A model generated the notes under the pieces. It was not told where the DNA came from and ran no database searches. It worked only from the letters and a program-made list of their open reading frames with translations. The position numbers and the translations under genes were made by a program. DNA of 64,000 nucleotides from an uncultured bacterium (lineage in GTDB: Bacteria > Bacillota > Negativicutes > Acidaminococcales > Acidaminococcaceae): NCBI GenBank assembly GCA_905215645.1, contig CAJMQS010000007.1:21531-85530 (forward strand), read 5' to 3'. Positions 33,392 to 43,100 of this stretch are shown here, in pieces. Positions within the stretch are counted from its first letter, which is position 1. Every line of letters starts with the position of its first letter.

Positions 33392-34183
33392 TTACTCCTC
33401 CATCCCCCAGGCATACCCAGTCATGGCCATGGATCCCAGGTTGCAGACTTTGTTGAACACCTGGGCCCGGTCGGTGCCGGCGGCTCCCAGGCACACCAAG
33501 AGGGGCAGATAATGGTCCGGGGTAGGTACGGCGTATCCTGCATCCGGATGGGCTTCGAACCCGATTACCTTGGCCGTGTCTCCCTGGAGCACCGCTTCGG
33601 TGATATAATCGTTGAACCGGAGGGTGGCGGCAGAACCGCCTTCATTATCCCATTCCACTTCCCGGAGGTTATGGACCACATTGCCGCTGCCCAGGATCAG
33701 GTATCCCTGTTCCCGGAGCGGTGCCAGCTTCTGGCCCAGTTCGAATTCTTCCTGATAGGAAATATCCCCGTCCACGGACAGTTGGACCACAGGGATGTCC
33801 GCCTTAGGGAACATATGCACCAGCACCGTCCAGGCCCCGTGGTCGATGCCCCAATCGTCATTGATAGCCACAGCAGAGCCCAGCAGTCCTTCCACCTGCC
33901 GGGTCAGTTCCCGATCCCCTTTGGCAGGATACTTCACCTGGTACAGTTCCTTGGGGAATCCGTACATGTCATAGACCTGCCGGGGTTCCGGGGCGCTCTG
34001 GACGAAGGTCCCGTGGGTGTACCAGTGGGCGGACACCATAAGGATGGCCTTGGGTTTGCCGAACTGCTTTTCCACGTCCCGGCCGATCCGGTCCATCCCT
34101 TCCGTGATCTCATTGTGTTCCAGGGCAATCATGGGGCTGCCATGGCCGGAAAACACCACCGGCATGATTTTCTGTTCTTCCAT
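33392..34183 (-). CDS. DODA-type extradiol dioxygenase (YgiD family)
   Basis: 263 residues, the length of YgiD/4,5-DOPA dioxygenase. Metal-ligand histidines appear in FSGHGSP, SAHWYTHG, GSGNVVHNL and IGFEAHPDAGYAVPTPDHY, with WGIDHGAWTVL typical of class III ring-cleaving enzymes. The family opens catechol-type rings using a single metal ion and oxygen, which is odd in an anaerobe; its role here may be another reaction. AAAGGAGAG precedes the ATG. It follows an exported esterase-like gene by 13 nt, and both diverge from a PadR gene. Confidence 0.87.
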   Translation of the reverse strand: MEEQKIMPVVFSGHGSPMIALEHNEITEGMDRIGRDVEKQFGKPKAILMVSAHWYTHGTFVQSAPEPRQVYDMYGFPKELYQVKYPAKGDRELTRQVEGLLGSAVAINDDWGIDHGAWTVLVHMFPKADIPVVQLSVDGDISYQEEFELGQKLAPLREQGYLILGSGNVVHNLREVEWDNEGGSAATLRFNDYITEAVLQGDTAKVIGFEAHPDAGYAVPTPDHYLPLLVCLGAAGTDRAQVFNKVCNLGSMAMTGYAWGMEE

Positions 34184-34196
34184 GGTTTCTCTCCTT

Positions 34197-35180
34197 TTAT
34201 TTCAGATATTTGTCAAAGAAATCTCCAATCACCTGGAGGACATTGTCCTGGACCCAGTACACGCCCCCATGGGCAGCCCCAGGGATCTCGTACCGTTCCG
34301 CCGGCACTCCCTTGGCCTTCAGGGCCTGGTACAGCAGGTCCGTCTGGCCCGGTGATACCACTTTGTCCGCCGTCCCGTGCATCAGCAGCATGGGGGCGCT
34401 GTTTTTCCCGATATAGGCAATGGGGTTGGCTGCTTCCGTGGCTTTGGGATCGGCACTGACCCCGCCGTCTTTCCCGCCGAACACCGGACTCCCGTTGATC
34501 CACAGAGCTTCCGTAGCTCCGGCAGACTGGTGGAGCTTCTGGTTTTCCGGGCTGTAGTCCATGCCCACCCGGCTCAGATCCGACAGACCGTACAGATCCA
34601 CGGCACAGTTCACCTGACTGGATTCCTGGAGGTTTTCCCCCTTGTCAAAGGTTTTGGTGCCGCTGGTGGTCCCTGCAAAAGCGGACAGATAGCCTCCGGC
34701 ACTGCCCCCCACGATACCGATTCGGTTTTTGTCGATGTTCCATTTATCCGCATGGGCGCGGAGATACCGGATGGAAGCCTTCACATCTTCCAGAGGTTCC
34801 GGGAACCGAGCGGTAGGAGCCACCCGGTAGGTGATGCTAGCCACCACATAGCCTTTTTCCGCCAGGTAGTTCCGCAGCTGGACCCCGTTGTCCCGATTGG
34901 CGTTGATGAATCCGCCCCCGGTCACATAGACGATGGCGGGCATCTTTTCTTTTTTCTGGGGCTGGAGCAGATCCATGGCCATGGGTACATTGGGATAGCC
35001 CCGGGTGGGCACCTGTTCATAGACCACACCAGAAATCTGCTTCACTTCCGTTTTCACCGGAGTCACCTCCAGGGTCTTGCTGGCGTAATGCTCCGCCGCC
35101 TCCGCTCCGGGAACCCCCGTCATACCCAATAGCAAAAGGCTGGACAGCACCAGCCGGCTCCATTTCCGATGTATTTCCAT
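34197..35180 (-). CDS. Exported alpha/beta hydrolase (esterase/BD-FAE type)
   Basis: 327 residues from the ATG at 35180, with AAGGAGG 7 nt upstream. Signal peptide residues 1-28 (LVLSSLLLLGMTGVPGAEA). Hormone-sensitive-lipase-like features: oxyanion region TGGGF, nucleophile elbow GGSAGG, then acid and His in HGTADKVVSPGQ and PGAAHGG. Likely hydrolyses an ester outside the inner membrane. It is the first gene of a unit with the dioxygenase; the palindrome at 35236-35251 lies in its promoter region. A phenolic-ester substrate is suggested by the PadR and dioxygenase neighbours only. Confidence 0.85.
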   Translation of the reverse strand: MEIHRKWSRLVLSSLLLLGMTGVPGAEAAEHYASKTLEVTPVKTEVKQISGVVYEQVPTRGYPNVPMAMDLLQPQKKEKMPAIVYVTGGGFINANRDNGVQLRNYLAEKGYVVASITYRVAPTARFPEPLEDVKASIRYLRAHADKWNIDKNRIGIVGGSAGGYLSAFAGTTSGTKTFDKGENLQESSQVNCAVDLYGLSDLSRVGMDYSPENQKLHQSAGATEALWINGSPVFGGKDGGVSADPKATEAANPIAYIGKNSAPMLLMHGTADKVVSPGQTDLLYQALKAKGVPAERYEIPGAAHGGVYWVQDNVLQVIGDFFDKYLK

Positions 35181-35235
35181 AACAACTCCTCCTTCTTTTT
35201 TAGGAAGTCTTTCCTCTGCTCCAGGCAAAAGAAAG

Positions 35236-35251
35236 ATGTAAATATTTACAT
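35236..35251. promoter_or_regulatory. Candidate PadR operator
   Basis: ATGTAAATATTTACAT, a perfect 16-bp palindrome of the ATGT-N8-ACAT form used by PadR-family repressors, in the gap between the esterase and PadR genes and nearer the esterase. Confidence 0.7.
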
Positions 35252-35278
35252 ATATTTATTGTCACGAGTGTATCACGT

Positions 35279-35308
35279 TTGCCGATTCACTGTCAATATT
35301 GCTATAAT
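35279..35308 (+). promoter_or_regulatory. Promoter of the PadR gene
   Basis: TTGCCG, 18-bp spacer, TATAAT, with a TGC extended -10 immediately before it. It lies 28 bp from the palindrome. Confidence 0.7.
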
Positions 35309-35332
35309 ACAAGCAACGAAAGGAGCGGTTCC

Positions 35333-35872
35333 ATGGCAAAAGAAAAAATACTCCAATACGTTCTGCTGGGCCTTTTGGCCAAACAGGACCTGACTGGCTA
35401 CGATATCAAGAAGCTCTTTGCCCAGGAAGTGGGAGATTTCTGGTGCGCCCGGCACAGCCAAGTGTATCCGGAACTCCGGAATCTGGAAGAAAGCGGGCAG
35501 ATCACTTCCTATACCGGCACAGTGGGTACAAGGCTCCAGAAAAAATACTACCGCCTGGCACCTGCGGGCCGCAAGCGGCTCCGGGACTGGCTGGGCCATC
35601 CTCTGGGAGATATGATGCCCACCCGGGACGAATTTACCATGAAATTGTACTTGATCCGCAGCCGGAAGGATTCCCAGCTCCGGCAGCTTTTCCAGGAGGA
35701 CATCCAACGCCACGAAGAACACCTGGCCCACTTACGGCTCCGCTGGCAGCTGCTGTTTCCCACCCGAGACGCTCAGGAAAAAGACTATGGCCATGCCCTG
35801 ATCCTCCAGGAAGCCATCCAGCGGGAAACTCGGAAACTGGAATGGGAAAAGAAGCAATTGGCGGAGATTTAA
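35333..35872 (+). CDS. PadR-family transcriptional regulator
   Basis: 179 residues from the ATG at 35333 (MAKEKILQYVLLGLLAKQDLTGYDIKK), with AAAGGAG 8 nt upstream. N-terminal PadR winged helix (about 1-85: GYDIKKLFAQEVGDFWCARHSQVYPELRNLEESG) and a C-terminal Vir_AR helical dimerisation part. PadR proteins repress genes for phenolic acid detoxification or efflux and release DNA on binding the compound. It diverges from the esterase-dioxygenase unit, its probable target, with a PadR-type palindrome between them. Confidence 0.93.
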   Translation: MAKEKILQYVLLGLLAKQDLTGYDIKKLFAQEVGDFWCARHSQVYPELRNLEESGQITSYTGTVGTRLQKKYYRLAPAGRKRLRDWLGHPLGDMMPTRDEFTMKLYLIRSRKDSQLRQLFQEDIQRHEEHLAHLRLRWQLLFPTRDAQEKDYGHALILQEAIQRETRKLEWEKKQLAEI

Positions 35873-35953
35873 CAATTTGTAAATTTTTTGGGTAAACGGT
35901 TGAATACCCCGGATTTTCGCGTTAAAATATTGACTCGGTAGTCAAAGTGTATA

Positions 35954-36219
35954 GGGGGCTGTTGCAGGAGCAATAGCCCCAGTCGGAAGTCTGGAGTCAG
36001 GAGTCTGAAGCCCTGGGATAGAATCCGTCTGACGAGACGGATTTTTTTGATTGTGTAAAGCCAATATCGAAAAGGTCACAAAAGCCTTTTCCGTCCAAAG
36101 GTTGTACATCTTCAAAAAATTTGCCTGCAAATTTATCCAGCGGCTTCTGACTTCAGACTTCTGACTTGGGCCGCTGAGCGGCTCAACAGCTGAGGGGTGC
36201 TGCCAAGCAGCACCCCTCT
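35954..36219 (+). repeat. Interspersed multi-hairpin repeat, copy C (full, divergent)
   Basis: Same ordered set of hairpins as copies A and B but diverged, mostly in ways that keep the pairing. H1 35955-35980 (GGGGCTGTTGC / GCAATAGCCCC), H2 36022-36043 (AATCCGTCT / AGACGGATT, then TTTTT), H3 36055-36107 (inner stem now AAAAGG/CCTTTT), H4 AAATTTGC-CT-GCAAATTT, H5 GGGCCGC-TGA-GCGGCTC, H6 36192-36218 (GAGGGGTGCTGC arms). It fills the 363-bp gap between the PadR and M23 genes. Confidence 0.9.
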
Positions 36220-36235
36220 TTGGTAAGGAGTAAGT

Positions 36236-37192
36236 ATGGAAAAGAAAGAACTGACGGAGAAACTCAAAGGACTGAAGGGGCTCTTGCCTTCTGGACACCT
36301 GGTGGGAGCCGGCTTCTCTTTCCAATGGAAGGATGCGGATGGCCAGATCCAGGAGTTCCACGCCGGTCCCAAGCTGCTGATCGGCTTTGGCAGTGCTTTC
36401 CTGGCCAGCCTCATGGGCTTGGCCGTCTGTGCCGGGCTGCTGTTCAAGGCCTGGGATGAACAGACGGAACTGGCCAATTACCGGGCGGACTACGGAGTCT
36501 ATACGGAACGGCTGGCCAAGCTCATGGATGACAACGAAAAACTCCAGCGGGAACTTGCCCAAGTGGTCCAGGTGGAAAATGCTGTACGGCAAAAGTTGGC
36601 TAAGGACGGTGTTAAAATCGGGGAACAGACCGTGGACCAAAAATCCAAGGAACTGGACAAAGGAGGCCAGGGAGGCTCCACCACCGCGGACCAGTTGACC
36701 GTCCTGGAAGTCCAGGATGAGATCAACTGGAAGAAGCTGGCCTACAAGAAGGAAAACCTCACCAACATGCTGCTGGCCCTTTCCGATACCGGAGACGGCA
36801 CCTACGGCTGGCCGGTAAGCGGCGGAGAAATCAGTTCCTTCTTCGGGCTCCGGGCGGATCCTTTCGGAGGAGGCAGTGATTACCATCCTGGCATAGACAT
36901 CGCCGTAGATTATGGGACTCCCATCAAAGCGTCTGCCGCCGGGACTGTAGAAGACGCCCAATGGAACGGAGGCTATGGCCGGTTTGTCAGCATCAATCAT
37001 GGAAATGGTCTCACCACCTGCTACGGCCATATGAGCGCCATCGCCGTCCAGCCGGGCCAGACCGTCCGCCGGGGAGATGTGATCGGCTACGCCGGCAGCA
37101 GCGGCTACAGCACCGGTCCTCATGTGCATTTCGAAGTGCGTCAGAACGGAAGCCCGGTGAATCCGCTGAATTTTGCAAGACCAGTGGGATAA
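36236..37192 (+). CDS. Membrane-anchored M23 peptidase
   Basis: 318 residues. Cytoplasmic head of about 48 residues, one membrane helix (about 49-75: LLIGFGSAFLASLMGLAVCAGLLF), a coiled coil (about 78-125), then an M23 domain from about 195. Zinc ligands: HPGIDIA (His-x3-Asp) and GPHVHFEV (His-x-His). It cleaves peptidoglycan cross-links or activates amidases in the periplasm. AAGGAG precedes the ATG by 8 nt. Repeat copy C ends 17 nt upstream. Confidence 0.92.
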   Translation: MEKKELTEKLKGLKGLLPSGHLVGAGFSFQWKDADGQIQEFHAGPKLLIGFGSAFLASLMGLAVCAGLLFKAWDEQTELANYRADYGVYTERLAKLMDDNEKLQRELAQVVQVENAVRQKLAKDGVKIGEQTVDQKSKELDKGGQGGSTTADQLTVLEVQDEINWKKLAYKKENLTNMLLALSDTGDGTYGWPVSGGEISSFFGLRADPFGGGSDYHPGIDIAVDYGTPIKASAAGTVEDAQWNGGYGRFVSINHGNGLTTCYGHMSAIAVQPGQTVRRGDVIGYAGSSGYSTGPHVHFEVRQNGSPVNPLNFARPVG

Positions 37193-37240
37193 AAAAAGCT
37201 GTGAAAAAATGATTTCTCATTTTTTCACAGCTTTTTTTAC
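37190..37240. terminator. Bidirectional terminator between M23 and flippase genes
   Basis: AAAAAAAGCTGTGAAAAAATG, a short loop and the matching arm CATTTTTTCACAGCTTTTTTT between convergent genes; A and T runs at both ends serve both strands. Confidence 0.92.
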
Positions 37241-38847
37241 AACAATTTCAACTTCTTCCCCAGCGCCACCATTCTCCTTCCCAGGAAGGGGATCTGGTTC
37301 AGCTCTTCTTCCGGCATGGTCTTCAGCACCAGCAGCAGGATCCCGTAAACAGGTACGGCCACCGCCATACCTCCCAGGATGCTCCAGGCACCCCAATTGG
37401 GCACCAGAGCCAGGAAACCCTGGACCGCAGCTCCCATGGCCACCGCCGCTAAAGCGGTCTTCCCCAGCTGTTTCAGCTCCAAGGAGAAGCCTGTATATTT
37501 TTTAATGAAGAAAAGGTTCAGGATGGCAGCGATCCCGATATCTGCCACGGTAGCCCAGGAGGACCCCACGATGCCCAGGGTGGGAGTCAGGTTCCAGTTC
37601 AGGAATACCTTGGAGGCTGCCGCAATGATCATATTGATCACTGGGATCTTGGTCTTGCCCAGCCCCTGGAGGATGCCGGTACTTACCTGATGGAGCCCTA
37701 GGAGGAAAATGGCCCAGCTCATGGTCTCAATGGAAGGCCCTGCCTTGGGGGCGTTATAGATTAGGGCAGCTACCCGGCCCCCCAACACATGGAGGCCGAT
37801 GCTGCAGGGGATGGTGATCACCGCCGCCACGGAAAAAGCCGTGGCCACTTTTTCCCGGATCCCTTCCGTATCTTCCAGCACCCGGGATTCACTGATGGCC
37901 GGCACCAGACTGATGGAAAGGGCCGCCGTCAGGATGGTGGACATATTGATGAGAGGCACCGCCATACCGGTGAGATATCCGAACAGGGTGGTGGCTTCGG
38001 ACATGGACCAGCCCCCCACCATGAGCCGCCGAGGTACGATCATCATATCCAGATTGGAAACGATAGGCAGCATCAGGCTGGACATGGATACGGGCAGGGC
38101 CAAGGCGATGAGCCGACGGATGATCTTCCCGGCCGGCTCCTGTTCTTCTGCCACAGCCTGTTCCCCTTTGGGGAAAAATTTATGCTTCAGACGGAAATAG
38201 AACACCTGGAGGAGCAGCAGGCCGCAAAGCGCTCCGGCCCCTGCCCCCATGCTGGCCCCGGCCGCCGCATAAGTCAATCCGTAGGGCATCAGCAGATAGG
38301 AAAAGGCAATCATGGTGACCACTCGCACCAGCTGTTCCGTGATTTCTGAACAGGCGGTGGGCGTCATGATCTGCCAGCCCTGGAAGTATCCCCGGAAGCT
38401 GGACAGGAAGGTTACGAAAAACACTGCCGGAGCCAGGGCGATGATGGAATAATAAGCCCGGGGATCTGGGATGATCCCGGAAGTGACCAGCCATTTGGCC
38501 ATCACCAAAAGACATAGGGAAAAGAACAGCCCGGTGCAGAACAGCATCCGCAGGGAGACCCGGAACACCCGCTGGGCTCCGGTATAGTCTTCCTTGGCCA
38601 CCTTTTCCGCTGTAATGATGGAAATGGCCACCGGGATTCCAGCGGAAGAAACGGTGATGGCCATGAGATAGATGGGAAACCCCATCTGGTACAGGCCGAT
38701 GCCCTCTCCGCCCATGACCCGGGAGAGGATGACCCAGTTCAGGGCCCCGATGACCTTCACCACGATACTGGAAATGGTCAGGATCAGGGTCCCTTTCAGG
38801 AATTTTTTGGTTTTGCTGTTTGCGGGAGTTTGTCCTTGCTGCTCCAT
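37237..38847 (-). CDS. SpoVB/MurJ-like polysaccharide flippase (MATE superfamily)
   Basis: 536 residues with about 14 membrane helices. Begins with KFLKGTLILTISSIVVKVIGALNWVILSRVMGGEGIGLYQMGFPIYL, typical of the SpoVB branch of the MOP superfamily. Expected to flip lipid-linked cell-wall or polysaccharide precursors across the inner membrane. The ATG at 38847 is preferred over 38856 because AAAGG lies too close to the latter. It converges with the M23 peptidase gene; both act on the cell wall, though not as one operon. Confidence 0.88.
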   Translation of the reverse strand: MEQQGQTPANSKTKKFLKGTLILTISSIVVKVIGALNWVILSRVMGGEGIGLYQMGFPIYLMAITVSSAGIPVAISIITAEKVAKEDYTGAQRVFRVSLRMLFCTGLFFSLCLLVMAKWLVTSGIIPDPRAYYSIIALAPAVFFVTFLSSFRGYFQGWQIMTPTACSEITEQLVRVVTMIAFSYLLMPYGLTYAAAGASMGAGAGALCGLLLLQVFYFRLKHKFFPKGEQAVAEEQEPAGKIIRRLIALALPVSMSSLMLPIVSNLDMMIVPRRLMVGGWSMSEATTLFGYLTGMAVPLINMSTILTAALSISLVPAISESRVLEDTEGIREKVATAFSVAAVITIPCSIGLHVLGGRVAALIYNAPKAGPSIETMSWAIFLLGLHQVSTGILQGLGKTKIPVINMIIAAASKVFLNWNLTPTLGIVGSSWATVADIGIAAILNLFFIKKYTGFSLELKQLGKTALAAVAMGAAVQGFLALVPNWGAWSILGGMAVAVPVYGILLLVLKTMPEEELNQIPFLGRRMVALGKKLKLL

Positions 38848-38975
38848 GCTATCCATCCTTTATGCCGCCAGCGGGAAGGACGGTCCATGTACCCTTCCTC
38901 CCCGACTGCGTTTTTTCACTGTAATTGTATTATTTTATCATATTTTGGCACCTTCTGCGCATTTCTCCCTCAGGC

Positions 38976-39824
38976 TCAGGGAAATAAATGGGCACCATCC
39001 AGCTGGTACACATCTTCCCGTCCCTGGTCTCCAGGGCTGTAGCGGATCTTGACGAACACATCCGGCCGTGCTCCCGGATGCAGCCACACCCCAAAGGAAG
39101 CAAGGGTCTGGGGCCCGTCCGGCCGGCTGCCCAGCCGCCAGATGCTGTTGTCCGGACCTTCCGTCTTATCCTGGCTGAAGCGGATCAAATCTTCCAATAT
39201 ATAGGGGCTCTGCTGGCTTTCCAGCAGTTCTTCGATCCGCCGGTACCGATGCCGGGCCGAAACGGCCTTTTTCAGATTCAGCCGCTGGAATTCCGGACTC
39301 AGGTAAAAATTGGTGTGAGACAGGGTCCCATTGCTGACCCGGCGGACGGCCACCTGATCATGATCCCCCACCTCCACCCAGGCCAATTCAGAAGCATCCG
39401 CCAGCAGCAGGAACTTGGGCCCTCCCAGATCCGTACCGCTGGCCAGAGCCTCTTCTACCGTGGCACAGCTGCCCAGGAGCTTTTTCAGGGCTCCCTTGCT
39501 CCCTGCCCCCATGGCCAGCCGCTCTTTCCGGGGAATACTGCTGGCAGAAGCCGAAAACACCGCCAGTCCTGCTTCATTCACTCCGCCCTTGAGAGCCATC
39601 CGGTCTTCCGTTCCCCCATAGATTCCGTAATACCGATAAAGAGGTCCCTGGGCCATCCGCATTTCCTGGTATTCCGGCCGCCAGTCCCGATTCTTTACAA
39701 TCAGGCTTCCCCCTCCCTGGACCCGGCTTCCCTGAGCTCCGAACAGCGTACAGCCCCAAGCGGCAGCAGCCGGAAGCCAAGCAGCCAGGCAGACTGAGAG
39801 GATCCTTTTGCTGAACAAATGCAT
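38976..39824 (-). CDS. Exported N-terminal nucleophile amidase (choloylglycine/C45-like)
   Basis: 282 residues from the ATG at 39824, with AAGGGAG 5 nt upstream. Signal peptide residues 1-24, then Cys25 in GCTLFGA, which would be the N-terminal nucleophile after cleavage. Other family marks: GGSLIVKNRDWR, GVNEAGLAVFSASAS and LLLADASELAWVEV. The family hydrolyses linear amides such as bile-salt conjugates or acyl-amino acids. The Cys is also close to a lipobox position, so lipid modification is an alternative. Monocistronic. Confidence 0.83.
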   Translation of the reverse strand: MHLFSKRILSVCLAAWLPAAAAWGCTLFGAQGSRVQGGGSLIVKNRDWRPEYQEMRMAQGPLYRYYGIYGGTEDRMALKGGVNEAGLAVFSASASSIPRKERLAMGAGSKGALKKLLGSCATVEEALASGTDLGGPKFLLLADASELAWVEVGDHDQVAVRRVSNGTLSHTNFYLSPEFQRLNLKKAVSARHRYRRIEELLESQQSPYILEDLIRFSQDKTEGPDNSIWRLGSRPDGPQTLASFGVWLHPGARPDVFVKIRYSPGDQGREDVYQLDGAHLFP

Positions 39825-40075
39825 CTTGCTCCCTTCCCTCCCTGTTTTCTTCTGCCATTGTACCACAGCGTCCCTGGACTGCCTACTGGAATACCCGATA
39901 CCGATGGCCATACCTTTCAGCCACTGTTAAAACAAGTGTACTGGAACAGGCGTCTTTCTGCCTTCCTGCAGTGAATTACAGCCATTCGGCCTCTTTGCAG
40001 GCAAAGCCCTGGACCCGCATGAGACGCACTTCTACAGTTGTTTATATACTTCCATCTGGTATTTCTTGGGCAATG

Positions 40076-40084
40076 TGCTATAAT
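40076..40084 (+). promoter_or_regulatory. Extended -10 promoter of the large activase gene
   Basis: TGCTATAAT with no convincing -35, 28 bp before the ATG at 40112. The rest of the 287-bp gap 39825-40111 shows no gene. Confidence 0.6.
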
Positions 40085-40111
40085 TAAATACACTTTAAGA
40101 TGAGGTGCATT

Positions 40112-43100
40112 ATGAGTACGTATCGTGTAGGTTTAGACATCGGGTCCACCACGTGCAAAATCGTCGTGCTGGACAATCATTCCCATGTGGTTTTTTCCCG
40201 CTACAAGCGCCACCAGGCCAATGTAGCTGGTGTTTTGCGGGAAGAACTGCAGACTTTGCGTTCCCAGATCGGAGCCGCCAGCCTGAAGCTGAAAATCACC
40301 GGTTCCGTGGGCATGGGGGTAGCAGAAAAATTCCAGCTTCCGTTTGAACAGGAAGTGATCGCTGCCACCAAATTCGTCAAAGCCAAATATCCAGAAGTGG
40401 CTACGCTGATCGACATCGGTGGAGAAGACGCAAAAATCGTGTACATCAAAGCCGATGGAAGCTGCGATCTGCGCATGAACGGCAACTGCGCCGGGGGCAC
40501 CGGAGCTTTTCTGGACCAGATGGCTGTGCTCCTGGGAATCCCCATCGAACAGCTGAACGGCCTGGCTGAAAAAGCCCAGCATGTCCACTATATCGCCTCT
40601 CGCTGCGGTGTTTTTGCCAAAACGGATATCCAGAACCTGCTGGCCAAAAATGTCAGCCGAGAGGATATCGCCATTTCCATTTTCCATGCGGTAGCGGTCC
40701 AGGTGATTTCCACCCTGAGCCATGGCTGTACCATCGAGCCTAAGATCCTGCTCTGCGGGGGCCCTTTGACTTTCATGCCCGCCCTGCGGAAGGCCCTGAT
40801 GGACTGCCTCCAGATTCCCTATGTGAACTTCATCGTCCCGGAAAACGCCAATCTGATCCCTGCTTACGGGACGGCCCTCAGTGCGGCGGACGCCCCTGCC
40901 ATTTCCTTCGACAAACTGGTGGAAAAGCTGGAAAACGCCCCCAAAGTCACTGTCCGTTCCGACGATGTACTGCCGCCGATCTTCACTTCTCCGGAGGACT
41001 ATGCCGCCTGGAAAAAAGCCAAGGAAGCCGATACCATCCAGCTGACGCCTCTGACGGCGGAAACAGATGCGGTCTACGTGGGCATCGATTCCGGTTCCAC
41101 CACCACCAAACTGGTGGTCACAGATCCGGAAGACCGGATCCTGTTCACCCATTATGCGCCCAATAACGGCAATCCCATCGGAGCCGTCCAAAATGCTTTT
41201 GAAGCCTTCTATGCGGAATGCCTGAAAGTAGGAGCCAATCCCCGGATTCTGGGCAGCTGCTCCACCGGTTACGGGGAAGATCTGATCAAAGCAGCCTTCG
41301 ACCTGAAGACTGGTATCATCGAAACCATCGCCCATTACCTGGCAGCCCGGAAAATCAACAAGGATGTCTCCTTTATCCTGGACATCGGGGGCCAGGACAT
41401 GAAAGCCATTTTCGTGGATCATGGGGTCCTGAACCGGATGGAACTGAATGAATCCTGTTCCTCCGGCTGCGGCACCTTCTTGGAAACCTTCGCCAAAGGG
41501 CTGAACTACTCTGTCAGCGACTTTGCCAAACTAGCCTGCGAAGCCAAGGAACCCTGTGATCTGGGCACCCGGTGCACCGTATTCATGAACTCCAAAGTGA
41601 AGCAGAGCCTCCGGGAAGGGGTTACCATCGGGGACATTTCCGCTGGGCTGGCTTATTCCGTCATCAAGAACTGCCTGTACAAGGTGCTGAAGCTCCAGAA
41701 CACCCATGACTTGGGGACGGACATCGTCCTCCAGGGCGGCACCATGAAAAACGATGCGGTGGTCCGGGCCTTTGAACGGCTCACCGGCACCACGGTCCAC
41801 CGGAGCAACATCCCGGAAATCATGGGAGCCTACGGCTGTGCCCTCTTTGCCCGGAGCCGGGCGGAAGGGTCCGTGACCCTGGACGAAATGATCCATGTGG
41901 CCAATTATACCGACAGCCAGCTCCAGTGCCATGGCTGCGAAAACAACTGTCTGATCAAAAAATATAATTTCAGCAACGGCAGCATCTATTTCTCAGGGAA
42001 CAAGTGTGAAAAGTTCTTCTCCAACAACGGGGAAGATTACAAACCGGGAGAAAATATCTACGACTACAAATACAAGCTGCTCTTCGACCGTCCGGTAAAA
42101 GAAGATGCCCAGCGAGTGATTGGGATTCCCCGCTGCCTGAACATCTATGAGGACTATCCCTTCTGGCATGCCCTCTTCACCACCTGCGGCCTGAAGGTCC
42201 AGCTGTCCGACCCCTCCACCTTCAAGAACTATGAGGGCGGCATCCATGATGTGATGAGCGACAACATCTGCTTCCCGGCCAAGCTGGTCCACGGGCACAT
42301 CAACAACCTGATCCGGAAACGGGTGAACCGGATCTTCATGCCCTATGTGATCTACGAACACCAGGACGACAAACGGCAGCTGAACAGCTACAACTGCCCG
42401 GTGGTCTCCGGCTATTCCGATGTGATCAAAAGCGTCACCAATACAGAGATCCCCATCGATTCCCCGCCTATCAACTTCCAGGATGCCAAACTCCTGAAGC
42501 AGCAGATCCGGAAATACCTGAGCTACATCGGGTTCGACCGGTTCACGGCGGACAAAGCCCTGAAGGCAGCGGTCAAAGCCCAGGAAGAGTACGGCCGGGC
42601 CATCAAGGCAAAGAATGAAGAGATCCTCCAGAAGAGCCGTGCCCATAAACAGCTGACCATCCTGCTGGCGGGCCGGCCCTACCATACGGACCCTCTCATC
42701 CAGCACAAGCTCAGTGAATCCATTGCAGCCATGGGCATCAATGTGATCAACGAGGACCTGGTCCGGGACGACAGCACCATCACCATCGATGATTCCTATC
42801 TGGTCCGCCAGTGGGCCTACATCAACCGGATCTCCAAGGCCGCCGACTGGGTGGCCCGGCAGGACAACAGCGTCCATTTCATGGAAATGACCTCCTTCGG
42901 CTGCGGCCCGGATGCCTTCCTCCAGGACGAAGTCCGGGGCATCCTCCAGCGCCATGGCAAAGCCTTGACCCTGCTGAAGATCGATGATGTGTCCAACATC
43001 GGCTCTCTGAAGCTGCGAGTCCGTTCCGTGGTGGAAAGCATCCGGTACAACCGGGATGCCAAATTCGAGCCCACACCGTTCGAACAGCCCCCCCGCTTTG

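Noticed and set aside
1817..36219. Multi-hairpin repeats as insertion-sequence remnants
   Set aside because: No transposase fragment, no target duplications seen at the ends, and the changes between copies preserve base pairing rather than reading frames.
35942..37129. 395-codon minus frame across repeat copy C and the M23 gene
   Set aside because: Antisense to a clear M23 peptidase; the part over the repeat follows only from hairpin symmetry.
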